Assembly: GCF_031755915.1 (NCBI RefSeq)
Contig: NC_083387.1
Coordinates: 20,853,001 to 20,917,000 of the forward strand
Direction of reading: 5' to 3'
DNA: 64,000 nt
From: Ziziphus jujuba
Taxonomy: Eukaryota; Streptophyta; Magnoliopsida; Rosales; Rhamnaceae
The notes beneath the pieces are model-generated. The model was not told where the DNA came from, ran no database searches, and worked only from the letters and a program-made list of their open reading frames with translations. A program made the position numbers and the translations under genes. This document shows, piece after piece, positions 52,503 through 64,000 of this stretch; the first letter of the stretch is position 1, and each line of letters starts with the position of its first letter.

Positions 52503-53345
52503 ATGGCATCGTACCATGTTCGCTCTAACAGCTTGCCATCCAGGCCACACCCTGTCATTCCCGAATTTTTATGAGAAATTGTGCAGATTGAGGGCTTCTG
52601 ATGCTGCCTCATCATTGGCATAAACCACTGATTAAGCGGACGTCAAGGTCTGCATGATCGTGTTGATAGGTTGCTTATGCTACCACTCAACCAACGAGCA
52701 TGAGAAATGTGTTGATCAAATCTTGGATGCTTCTCTTCTACTTTGGAGTTTTGCAGCACTGCCAAAAATCCACACAAGAACTTCAATCAACCATCCGCAA
52801 AAAACTTGGTGGTGAAATTAAGTTGTCAAGATCAATCAACTATCCGCAAAAAACTTGGTGGAAAAACTGAGTTGTCAAGTGAGATTAGAAAGTTTTTAAC
52901 GTGGAGGAAGGTGGTGAAGGCCATTGGGGAGCTGAACTGTATTGAAAGATGCACCTTCAGTCCCTTCAACAAAGACAACAAGAGTGTTGCAATTTTAAGA
53001 GAGGTTCAAACAACCACTCTAGCAGTATCTGAATCATTGTGGTCCTTCATTTCAGGTCCAAAATCACATTCGAAGCCTAATGGATGGTCATTAATTTCCA
53101 ACACAATCCGTGCCAACTAAAATGAAGAAGAATACCAACTAAATGAATTTGCAATGGCGAATGCTGCATTGAAGTGGTTCATCTGCCTATCGAGGAAGAA
53201 ATCTAATAACTTGGTTGTGGAGAATGTAAAAAACCAGATTGAAGAATTGGAAATGTGCATCCAAGATCTTGAAGAAGGTATTGAGAGTCTGTTTAGGCGT
53301 ATGATCAAAACCAGAGTTTCCCCCCTCAACATCCTCAACCACTAA
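52503..53345 (+). pseudogene. DUF241/BPS1-like gene, copy 3, broken
   Basis: Starts MASYHVRSNSLPSRPHPVIP and frameshifts near 52567. Family sequence continues in pieces: a damaged DLHDRVDRLL region, a long in-frame part at 52743-53120 (LSSEIRKFLTWRKVVKAIGE, IAILREVQTTTLAVSESLWS), then 53154-53345 (MANAALKWFICLSRKKSNNL, ENVKNQIEELEMCIQDLEEG, ending SPLNILNH and a TAA). A 49-bp direct duplication at 52783-52880 and a stop at 53118-53120 add to the damage. It cannot give a normal product. Confidence 0.85.
52783..52880 (+). repeat. 49-bp tandem duplication inside DUF241 copy 3
   Basis: Copies 52783-52831 and 52832-52880, both starting TCAATCAAC-ATCCGC and containing AAAAAACTTGGTGG. They differ at a few positions. 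The other family copies here have the segment once. Confidence 0.85.
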
Positions 53346-54349
53346 GCTAGAATAAGGAAATGATGCAGTATCATAGAGCATCATAAATTCTATAGATTTA
53401 GCTTTTTATACTTGTATATCAAAGAGATATAAACATGTATTGATAGTTTTTACAAATATCTAATAAATTTAATTCAATAAACACATTTATGCAAGCACAT
53501 TATTTCACTTTCTTTACATTATCTTCTAGCTTTTGAATAATTGTTTAGTACCTGCTTTTTTTTTTTTTTTTTTTTTTTTTACCATTTTGGTTCGATTGGT
53601 TTGGTAGAAGACAGAGTCAAGCTCAGGAATTGAGAATGAAGTTGAAATTAGTTGCAAACCTCAGAAGATTAACCATCTCGATTTGTATGAGATAAAATTA
53701 ATTGCTGTCTGTAAAAAATTAAAGAAATACACATGCATGCACAAAGACATGATGCAATTAAATGTGTATATAATATCTATGAAGACAAAACTAATGAAAA
53801 ATATTTTCCAAATTCAATTATAAAATCATGAGAGGGTGGTGTAGGCAGATTTTGCCTGTACCATCCACACCAATCATGGTAATAATTAGGTCTTGCACTA
53901 CTAAAAGATTGTAATTTTGTGATTAAACAACTACGAATCATGATCGTGCATCACTCAATTCTCCATTTCAATATATACAATAACATTTTAAAAATTCAAT
54001 TATTAGTTAGATGTTGGGCAGTGGAGAGACATTGCGTAAACATTGCGTGCTAATTCCCAGCAAATGTTTCGATGCAGATCGAAATTATACATATAAATTT
54101 ACACTACTCTTCCAAACTGAGTCTAGAGGTACCATGTGGAGGCAAGTTGATCTGGATATGTGTGGTTATTGCCTTTCTTGTCTCAAAAACTGAGTTGTCA
54201 ACGCCCCTCGTGCATCATAAAAATTGTATTATATCATTGTGTAACATATCATTAATGTGACTTTCAATATGAATCAGATAAGCATGATCCGTTGGTGGGC
54301 AGACATAGCATAAACATCATCACCAACAGTGTTTGTTAATTTCCAAATC
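53346..54349. other. Intergenic between DUF241 copies 3 and 4
   Basis: No gene. A T-run (53558-53580) and landmarks of the copy-type 3' flank are present (TTGGTTCGATTGGTTTGGTAG, AAACCTCAGAAGATTAACC, AGATTTTGCCTGTACCATCC). At about 54020-54045 GGAGAGACATTGCGTAAACA is an extra copy of the box found upstream of each family promoter, before the one at 54297. Confidence 0.5.
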
Positions 54350-54413
54350 AAAAACATGTTACTTTCATTGGGGTTTGATGAGGATGGATTCCTTTTGTCT
54401 CCTTTAACCTTTA

Positions 54414-54466
<53 letters not shown>

Positions 54467-54541
54467 CAAGGGAAATTATAAGGCTGACTCTCAATTCAAC
54501 ATTCAACAAGCTTTTCTCCTTCCTTTGCTAGGAAAACAAAA
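54350..54541 (+). promoter_or_regulatory. Promoter block of DUF241 copy 4
   Basis: ACATGTTACTTTCATTGGGG, TGATGAGGATGGATTCCTTT and an expanded TATA run (54414-54434) followed directly by a GA run (54435-54463), then a leader with CTTCCTTTGCTAGGAAAACA up to the ATG at 54542. The TATA/GA expansion is unique to this copy. Confidence 0.65.
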
Positions 54542-55375
54542 ATGGCAGGTCACCACACTCGCTCTAATAGCTTGCCCTTGAGGCCACACCCTCTCATTCC
54601 AGAATTCGATGAGCAATTGTGCAGATTGACTTCTGAAGCCGTCTCTTCATCTACATCAACATTGCTTGGCCGCAGATTAAGGGGACTTCAAGATCTCCAT
54701 GATTGCATTGATAGGCTGCTTTTGCTTCCACTCAACCAAGAAGCCATATCTCAAGATCAGAAATGTGTTGATCAAATCTTGGATGGATCTCTCAGACTCT
54801 TGGGTGTGTGCAACATTGCTAAAGATGCCTTATTACAAACAAAGGAATCCACACAACAACTACAATCTGTTCTTCGTAGAAAACGGGGCGGTGCAACTGA
54901 TCTTTCGAGCGAGGTTAAGAAATTTTTAAACTCAAGGAAAGTGATGAAGAAGACAAGTCACAAGGCTATTGCAAACCTGAAATGCATTTCATGCAAAGGC
55001 TACAAGGACCAAGCAGAGACACTTGAAATTGTTAAGATGTTGAGGGAAGTTGAAGCAGTCACTATTTGTGTATTCGAATCATTGCTGTCTTCCATTTCCG
55101 CACCAAAATCAGGTGGTTGGTCATTGATTTCCAACATGATGCAGCCAAAAAGAGTAGAGGAAAAATCCCAACTAAATGAATTTGCAATGGTGGATGCTGC
55201 CTTGGAGTACTTCCTCAACAAGTTGAAGAAATCTGACAACTTGCATGCTGGAAGTGCACAAAACCAGCTTACAAAATTGGAATTGTGCGTTGAAGATCTT
55301 GAAGAATGTACTGAGAGCCTTTTTAGGCGTATGTTGAAAACCAGAGTCTCCCTTCTCAATATCCTTAACCACTAG
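54542..55375 (+). CDS. DUF241/BPS1-like protein, copy 4 (intact, 277 aa)
   Basis: Single-exon gene with an uninterrupted frame from MAGHHTRSNSLPLRPHPLIP to VSLLNILNH and a TAG. Plant DUF241 proteins are usually intronless and of about this length. Visible parts: conserved Ser/Arg/Pro-rich N-terminus (RSNSLP, RPHPLIPEFDEQLCRL, residues 7-30), the GLQDLHDCIDRLLLLPL motif (about 48-64), a DGSLRLLGVCNIAKDALLQT helix (about 80-99), a basic patch RRKRGG (about 113-118), and a C-terminal coiled-coil-like stretch (QNQLTKLELCVEDLEECTES, about 242-261). No signal peptide or transmembrane helix is evident. The start is supported by the same ATG context in the three sister copies. The molecular role of the family is not established; some annotations call relatives BPS1-like. 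Confidence 0.85.
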   Translation: MAGHHTRSNSLPLRPHPLIPEFDEQLCRLTSEAVSSSTSTLLGRRLRGLQDLHDCIDRLLLLPLNQEAISQDQKCVDQILDGSLRLLGVCNIAKDALLQTKESTQQLQSVLRRKRGGATDLSSEVKKFLNSRKVMKKTSHKAIANLKCISCKGYKDQAETLEIVKMLREVEAVTICVFESLLSSISAPKSGGWSLISNMMQPKRVEEKSQLNEFAMVDAALEYFLNKLKKSDNLHAGSAQNQLTKLELCVEDLEECTESLFRRMLKTRVSLLNILNH

Positions 55376-57240
55376 CCAAAGAGAGAAGAATTAGGAAGTA
55401 CATGATAGGCATCCAATTTTCTTTTAGTAATTGGAAAGCCTGGGAATTAGATATGTGTCCCATTACTTGTACAGAAGAATGAGACTTATATACAAATATA
55501 TAATATTGCTTTCATATACCAAATTCAAATAGTTTTGACAGTACATATTGCAATTTAACTATTCTTCTAGAGCAATCAAAATTGGGGCTGAAATGTTTAT
55601 CGATATAATACAAAATTTCACGATTTTCCTTTCATTCTAGTTTTCAATTTTACATTCATTAATCACGTTGTAAGAAGATCAGAGCAAACAATTTTTTAAC
55701 ATTTTCTGAATGGTAAAGCCCAAAACAGATCAAGTTATATAGTAATATTTTTTTTCTCCTTAATTTTTATGAAAATATTGGAGATATAATAAATATATTT
55801 TCAACAAGTAAATATACATTATTTTTTAAGTATTCTTTTTTAACTATTTTATTCTCCTTAACTTTTTTTTTTTTTTAAATTAAATACTGTGGCAAAGGAG
55901 TTTACTAGCGTGGCTGTAAGCCATCCATATAAATTGCGGTAACTATACTAGCCGTGAAGCTCATGAAATAAATTTATACCAAATTGACATTGTAAATAAC
56001 AAAAGGCATAGCAAAAAAAACAAAAAAAAAAAAAAAATGGTCGACTCAGATCTCATGGGGATTTGAAAATTAAAAAGCTTTGCTGGCTCACTTTCTGTTT
56101 GGGGACACACAGTCCAATACATTAATTCATCAAAACTCACCAGCCAGAGACTATCTTTTCTATTATGGAAACATAAGGCATCAAGATTCTAATCTTGCCT
56201 TCTCCATTCACTACATGCCACCCGTATTTAATTATAACATGTACGATTACATTACAAGTATATTCATTATTGTATATAATTATTATTAGTTTTTTTTTTT
56301 TTTTTGGTAAGTATATATAATTGCTTTTCTGTTCGTTGGTATGCAAAAGTGTGCAGAGCAATAAACGTTGTGTCCTCAAGGCATATTGTCTAATTCTTAT
56401 CATGGATTCAAAATTTGTCAATGATACTCGTGCATTTGAGCTTAATGGTTGAAATTTTATGTTCTTAAAAGAAAATTGAAAAACAGAGGAGGTGTTAGAT
56501 GGATATGGATCTTCTATTCCAAAATTATATTTTCAATTCTGTCCCATCAATAAAAAATAGATATTTCATTTAAAATACCAACTAATATATTCTCATACAT
56601 ACACTTTCATTTTCATGCTTTCATGTCCGTAATTTTCACTCTTCATTAAATATTCTAATGCAGCAAACTTTCCATATGAATGCAAAACAACAACCGGTCC
56701 ACCTCATTAAAATTTTAAAAAAAACCATACGTCATTATTCTTTTTTTATTTCACGTGCAGTTCCTTTGCCCGTACTTCTCTCCTACAATCCATAACTTTT
56801 CTATTTTTTCTTTAATTATTATTATTTTTTCTTTCTACTGTGCGACACAGCTCAAAGCTTCTTCTCTATTTTTCTTTCTATGGCTATCATCCTACATATT
56901 ATCTGAAAAAAAAAATAAAAAATAGTGCGTTCTCTATTTATTTTAACTTGGATACTTCACCACTACCTTTCATTTCAAGTGATTATTACTCTCTTCATCA
57001 ACATTCTCGGCCACCTGTAGTGAGTATAGTTATGTAATTAGTATTTATTTAACTTTTATCCATTATGATATTCAATCATGATTTTAATTTGGTTTGTTGC
57101 CCTTTTTTTATGTTTTTATTTTTTTTAATTTTTTTTAATTTTTTTTAATTTTTTCTATCTGCACGAGAGAAAATTAATGGCCTAATTGATACCCATCATC
57201 ACATCTAATCTCAAGATTTCACTATAACTATTGACTTGGT
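55376..57240. other. No gene seen; 3' flank of DUF241 copy 4, then AT-rich DNA
   Basis: The first ~850 bp follow the family 3'-flank pattern (for example AATCTTGCCTTCTCCATTCA at 56190). After that there are only AT-rich sequence and mononucleotide runs (A-run 56022-56037, T-run 56290-56305). Confidence 0.45.
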
Positions 57241-58000
57241 TTATTGCAGAAATTGCCAATGGAGATGGAAGTATTGGAGGTTTGGGTATCTGGAAGGGTT
57301 TTGGATGAGAAGGCTTTGATGGGTGGGTGGAGAAGAAAAAGGAAGAGAGACTTTCTATTATATGGGTTTTTGATGATTCTCTTTAGATTTCTTGTTTGGG
57401 AGATAGATGTAGAGCAATGTGATTTGGTGGGGTTTGGATTTTTGTCCATTTGAGGTTGCTCTGGTTCAGTGGTTTGAAAAGAAAGGAATTCAAAGTTGGA
57501 TGACCAAAATTTTTTGGTCGTTAAAGGTGAACATTAGTGACCATATGCTAGTCATTAAAAATTTGATATCTCATTTTGGAAAAATAATAAGGTACCATTT
57601 TCAGCAACCAGGGATTGATCACTAAATCTTTATTTTTAGTGATCAATTAAATTTTAATTACTCAATGTGAGAGCGGAAAATCTTTCTCGCATCTTTTTTA
57701 GTGGGAAGAAGATTTTTCAGTGACCAAAAATATATTGGTCACTAAAATTAATTATTATCGATCAATATTTGGTTACTAATAGTCTAAATAATTAAAAATA
57801 AATATAAATATAAATGCATGAAATTAGTGATCTTTCTTTGGTCACCTAAAATTTGTGTTAGTGATCAATGAATTTGTCACTAATACTAATAATGAGTGAG
57901 TAGATGTAGTTTGGTTTTTTAAAAAGAGCAAAAGCAAGTTGCTTACTAGATGCAACTTTTGATGAGCACATAATTGTTATATATAGTTGTAATAATTAAA
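57241..58000. repeat. Cluster of TTAGTGACC / GGTCACTAA boxes, possible DNA-transposon end
   Basis: Between about 57510 and 57900 short boxes (ATTAGTGACCA, CAGTGACCAAAAA, TTGGTCACTAAAA, TTAGTGATC, TTTGTCACTAA) recur in both orientations, much like CACTA subterminal repeats. I found no CACTAC terminus. A 69-codon open frame at 57244-57453 lies upstream; I recognise no family in it and do not call it a gene. Confidence 0.4.
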
Positions 58001-58321
58001 ATAATGTAACAAAATTATGAATATAAGGCCTTTTTGTTTTTTTTGGTAGAATATAAATATAACATCTTAAGCCATCTAAAAGTTTTTATCGTTAAAATGT
58101 TGCATGAGTGATCAAATGGTTGATAGTTAAATTTTTTTTGAATTAAAAAAAAATGATGATATAGTATATCTTTGACTACTAAACATAAGCAACCAAGTGA
58201 TAGCATAAATAATTAAAAAAAAATAAAAATAAAGGATAATACCTTTTAGTGATAACAACATTAGTCATTTGAGATTTTTTTTGTATTCTTTAGAATATAA
58301 TATATAAAAACTAACTACTTG

Positions 58322-58363
<42 letters not shown>

Positions 58364-60830
58364 CATATTTGTAATTGGTACTTGTGTATTTGAATTCATA
58401 TATATGTGTGTGTGTGTGTATGTGTGGAAATGTATTATCGTACATATATACATACATAAATTTATTTATACTTTAAATATAGCTATAGATATAGAAAATA
58501 TTGTATGTAACTTTAATAAAATAGGAACTTTCCTCCACTTTATAATAAAAGCCATACTGATATTTAGATGCTATGAGTTACCAATTAACTATGTAGACTT
58601 AGTATTTAATCATTTGCTTAAATGCTCTTTTGGAATGGTTTAAACAACAATGAACATTGATGATAATCTTTAAATTTTAAATTCAATTACAATTAATATT
58701 AAAATATCCCCTTTTTTGGTTTATAAAAGAAAAAAAAAAAAAAAGATATCATCACGATGTATCCATACAAATAAAGATATACTATTTGCCACCACTAGTG
58801 ATTAGTGGGACCTATGCTGACTTGGCAAATATTAATTGATTACATTTTTTTTTTTTTATATTATGGAAAAGTGAAATCTTATTAGTAACCTATTAACTTG
58901 CTATGTCAATATGTCACTAATGGTAGATAAGGATAAATTTAATAATCACATTTAATCAGTTTAGTTTTTAAAACTATAAATAATCATTTCGCTATAGAAA
59001 ATATCAAATTTATTTTATAAGATGAAAAATCTAGTATCTAACATTATTTTGGGAGCAGCAATTTTGTGGCAAAGTATGTAGGCATGTTATCTTACAAAGT
59101 GTCCACTTTGACGCAAGAGACTGACCCTCTCAAAATTATGTTTAGTTTTAAATTTTTACTTTACGGTGTGCATTCAGCCCTCTTTATAACAAAACTAAAT
59201 AGATTAAATATATATTATTATATTTAATAATTTTCGTAAAAACTATTATATATTGATAAGATTAAAACTAGAGTATTTAGGACAAATACCCTTTAAACTT
59301 TATAAGTTATTATATTTTAGTATAAATGTTTACAATTTTCTTTGAAATTTCTAATAAAAAAAGAAAAGAAAAATTGAAAGAGGCATGGGCCTTGTACGGA
59401 TCCATCCATATAGATGGATGTATACTTTAAAATATAAATCAATAATAATATTATATATAAATTTGATTAAATTAAAAGGGTAATTAGTATGAATAGCTCG
59501 AACTTTATAGATTAATATATTTTGGGGCCTTAATTTATTAATTTTTTTAAGTTTCAATTTTCTATGCATTCCTTCACACACACCCAAAAAAAAAAAAGTA
59601 CACATATGGATCCATCCATGTGGGTAAATAGATATACACTTTTAAAATATAGATAATTAATTTTTTAAATAAAGTCTATTATATAAAAATTTGATAAAAT
59701 TAAAAGGGTAGACAAATACTTCCCGATCTTTACAAATTATTATATTTTGGTGTCTTAATGTTTTTATTTTTATTTTTTAGCATTTAGCTCACTAAACTTA
59801 TAAATGTTTACAATGTTATGTGAAATTCTTGACAAAAAATTCATGTGCAAAGCTTATAGACGAATATTGATGGTCATTTTATTATATAAGCTTGCCAAAA
59901 GAGGACAAAATGCAAATTAGATATTACTTAGGGTCAATAACGTTAATATTTCAAAAATATTTATATATAATTTTTTTTATAAACATTAAAATTAAAAATA
60001 TTGACTATTGGTACTTATAAACAAGCAAAATTATCTATTTAACAATTATAATAATTTAAAATATTTATTAGCAATGAGAAAATAGTTTATAATAAATCAT
60101 TAAAGAATATAATTAGATTGAAAACTATATAGTTATTATGATTTTTTCTAAAAAATATAACATTTGCTTATTAAGAACGATATAAACATTTAAAAAACAT
60201 TACACATACGTTTTCCAAAAATAATAAAAAATTATAACTATAAAATATTGGTTCTTGAATTTTATTTTTAATTATTTTTTTGATTTTAACTATTAAAGTA
60301 TATGTAGGTCAACTTATGCACACCCAGACAACTAATCAAGCATTTTTAAGGGTGCACTCCCCTCCATTCACCCCCACAAAAATCTAACCCTGGTTTAGAA
60401 TATATGCATGATTAAACTATTTATATGACTTTTTATAAATATTCTGGTCAAATCATTATTTTTTAATTTTTAATTATTGATTCATCTTTTTTCCCAATTC
60501 TTTATGAACAAGTAATTATTTATTTAATTATATTTTTATTTTTTAGTAAAATATATTTTTATATTTTTAAATTAAATATATTAATTATATTTTTAAATTA
60601 TTTAGTAAAATATATTTTATATTTTTAAATTATCAAACATTTATCTATATAGTATTAATTAACTGTAAATAACATTCAAAAAAATAAATTAACACTTTCT
60701 ATATATATACATATATATATATACATATATATTATTTTTGAAGTATAAAACTCCATATATAAAATTTTCATATGATTTTTGGTAAAGTGAAATTTTCATT
60801 TAGACAGGGAGGGAAGTTTTGCCGCTGCAT
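58001..60830. other. No gene seen; AT-rich DNA with microsatellites
   Basis: Microsatellites: CT run then TA run (58321-58363), TG run (about 58404-58420), TA/CATA runs (about 60700-60730). Similar phrases at about 59395 and 59608 (GGATCCATCCAT-T followed by GAT-ATACTTT) indicate a short local duplication of about 200 bp spacing. No coding signal. Confidence 0.5.
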
Positions 60831-61524
60831 CTTCATTTTCCTTTTCAAATGATGTTTGCTCTTTTGGAACACGCGGCCTCCAACCCAGTCTCCAATCCAT
60901 TCGGTCCTTGACCCCAATAGATGTTGTGCCCCATATCAGAGTGTCCTCTCAGATCGTCGACGTTGTCCTTGCCGGTGTGCGCTCTCCCATCGGCAGCCCT
61001 TCTTGCTCTTTCTGTTTCTTTATTCCACTCTTTCCCTTTTACCTCTCTCTATTTCACCATCCCCTTTAATCCAGCCGATTGTTTTTGTTCTAATTTTTGG
61101 CAGAGGAGGAATTGTTATTTATCACTTTACCTCCCAAGTTTGGCCATGACGAGTACAATTCCAATGTTGATTTCAATCTTTGGGACTTGGAGAAGGTTGA
61201 TTTGAGAAAATTTGATGTCGATTCGACTCTCAACAGGGTACTTTGAGAATTTTCGACTTCTTTTCTTTTTTTTTTTTTTTTTTTTTTTCTTTTGGTTGGT
61301 TGAATTGTATATTCATTGTGATAAAGTTTTGATTTTGACTTTTGGGTTTTTATATTTTGAGAAAGGTGGGTTTTGGGGTAGCTGATGAGGGAGAGTGGAG
61401 GTTCTGGAAGTATGCGGAGAAAGCAAGCTGAGTTTGGACTGCGACTGCCTATTCACATGGTGTGTGGGATCGAAAGCTACGAATCACAATTAGCAAGGTT
61501 TTTCTCTTTCCCTTCGTTACTTAG
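60831..61524 (+). other. GC-richer stretch upstream of TLC exons; possible 5' exons of unknown gene
   Basis: Base composition is richer than the surroundings from 60850 to 61250. One frame reads KFGHDEYNSNVDFNLWDLEK and VDLRKFDVDSTLNR up to 61238, followed by a GT; another open stretch at 61420-61499 reads KQAEFGLRLPIHMVCGIESY. Neither matches a family I know. They may be leader or exons of another gene fused to the TLC remnant, or chance. Confidence 0.25.
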
Positions 61525-62505
61525 ACAACCACCCCTGGGATATCTTATTTCCGAGACAACCACCCCTGGGTTCAACTTAAGATGGTGTATACTATTTCTA
61601 AAATCACTTTGAAATTCTGCGACGTTTCATATTTTCCTTTGCATATAACATTAATAATGTGCTTGTGAAGGTATCTTGACACAGCTGGTATGAAGGGATC
61701 TAGAGCTTATGTCATAAATGGGGTTGTAATATTCTTTTCTTGGCTGGTGGGTCTATATATGTTCATAACTTTCAGAGGCTCCCATACTCTTTTGCTTTGT
61801 ATTCTATCATGGGATACCTTTAGTTGATATCAGCTTGTGGCTTAACTTTTGAGCATAATTCTTAAACATACTTTTAAAACTTTGTACAGGTTGCCAGAAT
61901 ACTCTTGTTCATGTACCTGTTTTATCATGTCTACCTGCATTACAATGAGGTAATAACATATGCCTGTGATTCTCTTTGTAAATTCTTACGAAACTCTGTA
62001 TATATGAATGCTTAATAATTTTCCACAGAGTTATCTTTACACTTTAACATGTATTAAGTGCTCCACTTTTAAGGAACTTAAATAATATAGTATAGCCTCA
62101 TACTTCAAGTACAAATGTATCAGTAAAAGAGTCAAGCTAAGTTTTAGAGCAACAATGGTCATTATTTACGGATATATTAGAAAATCAAATTATGTATGTG
62201 TGTTTAACATTATAATTGGAAGACAATGAATATGAAATGCTAGTAGCATAATAAATTTGTTGCGAGGATTATCAAATGAAAATTTTGATTTCTAGGAATT
62301 TTTTCCTGTTTTCTTGTGGAAATCATTACTTACTAAGTTACCACTAGATGACTTCTGTTCTTCTATCGCACAATAGGTTAAGCAGATGCACGCATATGGG
62401 TTACTGTTAGTATTTGTGGTTCCATTGCTACTATCTGTGATGAACTTTATGTGGTTTTGGAAGATCTTCAAGGGATTGAAACAGACATTAGCAAAGAGAC
62501 AATGA
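61525..62505 (+). pseudogene. TLC-domain membrane protein, C-terminal exons
   Basis: Four exons with good splice sites: about 61525-61584 (YLISETTTPGFNLRW), 61671-61746 (YLDTAGMKGSRAYVINGVVI, FFSWL), 61890-61949 (VARILLFMYLFYHVYLHYNE) and 62377-62505 (VKQMHAYGLLLVFVVPLLLS to LAKRQ, TGA). They encode the last transmembrane helices of a TLC (TRAM/LAG1/CLN8) domain protein of the TLCD4/TMEM56 type, multi-pass membrane proteins linked to lipid handling. The N-terminal half of the domain is not recognisable upstream: 60856-61500 has open stretches without TLC similarity. The first exon carries a 31-bp-spaced duplication. I favour a 5'-truncated gene copy; unusual 5' exons I failed to recognise are the alternative. 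Confidence 0.7.
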
Positions 62506-63280
62506 AAGGACACGTCGGTAGAAAACCAAGAGTAAAAAGTAAATCTGCTCACCCACCTTTTTTTTCTTTTTAAATAAAGATCAGTTAATGTTTACATAAA
62601 CATAATCTTTGATTTTACTGTGAATATTAAAAAACGAAACATATATGTATGTACATACAAATGTATAAGTACTTTTTTTTTTTTTTTTTTTTTAATCTCG
62701 ATCTCCTTTTGTCGTTTCAACAAAATTTTCATTCCTAGTTATGTAGTTTTATATATGCACCTGAGACGTTGGCTTCCATTTTCTGAATTTAATTTTTTCT
62801 AGTATTTTTGGTTTCCATTGACACGGGAGAATATGATGGGGACCTATATTCCAGAAAGAAAGGGATAGATAATGGCTATTTTCTGGAAAAAATTGTATGT
62901 TATGTAATATGTCACTTCTATCTAGTGTTAAGCTAACTAGGTTTAACTTCATCTTAATTCTAAAACAGTTAATGCAAGTTTATAAGGACATATGGCAAAA
63001 TATTATGACTTTCCTGAGATCTTGTCTTTATTTCTTTGTGAGTGTTTCCCTATATTCCATAAGTTTCAGGATCCATATCTGAGAGTATATGTCTCTGTTG
63101 ATTTAAGGATTTTATCCCAGCTAAGTACCATGTTATTTATGAGCAATATTTTTGGAAACTAAAGACGGGACATATGGCATTCAGGATAAGCAGTTCCCTT
63201 TTGATCTTTTCTTTCAGTTATATATTTCTTTGGCTAGGGGTTTAAATTTTGTATTCTCATAATAATTAGTTACTGCTAAG
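62506..63280. other. No gene seen
   Basis: AT-rich sequence with a T-run at 62672-62692. Follows the TLC stop codon; it may contain its 3' untranslated region. Confidence 0.4.
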
Positions 63281-63714
63281 AGAGCACAAGCCCAGGTTAT
63301 GAGGCTTTTAAAGAAAACTGTAATTTCAGATACTTACATGGAGGTAAACCCAATTTTTACAAGAAAAATGTACCAGTTTTAGTAAGATATTTTATACTTT
63401 AGAAGTTGACATCTGGGATAAGTTGCGTACATTATGTGCACTTTCGAAGCACAATATTTATTTCCTTTGTGATTTATTTACTCTTCATGTGCATCAGAAT
63501 CTGTTGACTTAAGTTTCCATTGCTATAGATTGAGTTACCAGAGTATGTGAAGACACAATATGTGTTATTCCTAAGAAGGGAGGGGCAGTATTGTGCTTTC
63601 TTTGTTATGATCAGTAGTTATGATATGGCCTCTAATTTTACTTCTTTGTAAGGTTGGCAAATTCCAAAGGGGCAGAACAGTGAAAGAAAAGAGGCAACCA
63701 CCTAATGCAAAGAG
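63281..63714 (+). CDS. Two candidate exons of an unidentified gene
   Basis: 63281-63343 lies between an AG acceptor and a GTAAAC donor and encodes RAQAQVMRLLKKTVISDTYM plus E, exactly 21 codons. 63653-63714 lies between a TAAG acceptor and a GTACCA donor and encodes VGKFQRGRTVKEKRQPPNAK in the phase that follows. Both are basic and hydrophilic. No further exons could be joined and I do not recognise the protein. If real, the gene continues beyond the window, or these belong to a truncated copy next to the TLC remnant. Confidence 0.3.
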
Positions 63715-64000
63715 GTACCAGTTACATATCAATGCTTGTTGTCGTTTTAATATTTAGATGTTTGTGGATTTTTAGGAGCAAAATGACCTTGTAAGCCAGT
63801 CTGCTGATATGTGTCCTTAGGTTTAAAATTTCATGTATTTTCATTGTCAATTAAGAAAATGATGGAGCTTTTTGTTCTGGAGACAAAATTGTGAGAAATC
63901 TGAAATAAGCTTTCAAAAGATAGGAGTAGTTCCGGCCATTTCTTCGAAGATCCTAATTTAGATGAACATGACGTAAACAATAATTCTAAGAAATCTCAAT

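Noticed and set aside
57244..57453. 69-codon open frame as a gene
   Set aside because: No recognisable family, promoter or neighbouring exon; it lies beside transposon-like repeats.

Overview
The window is nuclear DNA of a flowering plant, almost certainly a eudicot. It is AT-rich and gene-poor, with plant-type introns and long poly-T and TA tracts. It holds plant-specific families (a G-type lectin S-receptor-like kinase and DUF241/BPS1-like proteins) and plant Ty1/copia, Ty3/gypsy, TRIM and CACTA transposons. I cannot name the species. Everything below was read by eye; no alignment or database search was run.

The backbone is a tandem array of a DUF241 gene, four copies in the same direction with starts at about 6096, 44684, 52503 and 54542. 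Each has a similar promoter block, and similar 3' flanks are seen as well. Only copy 4 (54542-55375, 277 codons) looks intact. Copies 1-3 are broken by frameshifts, stops, a small deletion or a 49-bp duplication. Retroelements sit at the edges of the units: the LTR of a decayed copia (copia-C, 1-5926) ends inside the copy-1 promoter, a 36.3-kb nest separates copy 1 from its own 3' flank, and a 2.57-kb solo LTR (49634-52206) splits the copy-3 promoter.

The nest (6951-43266) is the main content. Outermost is a minus-strand copia (copia-A) with LTRs at 6951-7206 and 43004-43266. Inside it are two insertions. Near its 5' end is an LTR-less piece of a second copia (copia-B, about 38250-42784), which itself carries a 1.05-kb solo-LTR-like element with a perfect 5-bp duplication. 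In its coding region is a 26.8-kb CACTA-type DNA transposon (8830-35629).

The CACTA unit carries host gene pieces: two copies of an adenosylhomocysteinase fragment, a ribosomal protein L4 fragment, a possible remorin-type fragment, and a nearly complete S-receptor kinase gene. The kinase gene is cut in its sixth exon, and the missing tail lies upstream in reverse orientation, as an inversion would leave it. A 10.5-kb gypsy element (20525-31004, 5-bp duplication TGAGA) sits inside the L4 fragment. A head-to-head pair of TRIM elements (32247-33406) sits beside or inside the remorin-like fragment. I saw no CACTA transposase, so the unit looks non-autonomous.

To the right (about 60.8-64 kb) lie the last exons of a TLC-domain membrane protein gene and two unidentified candidate exons near the window edge. 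The remaining sequence (46.2-49.6 kb and 55.4-60.8 kb) is AT-rich, with simple repeats and no gene I can support.
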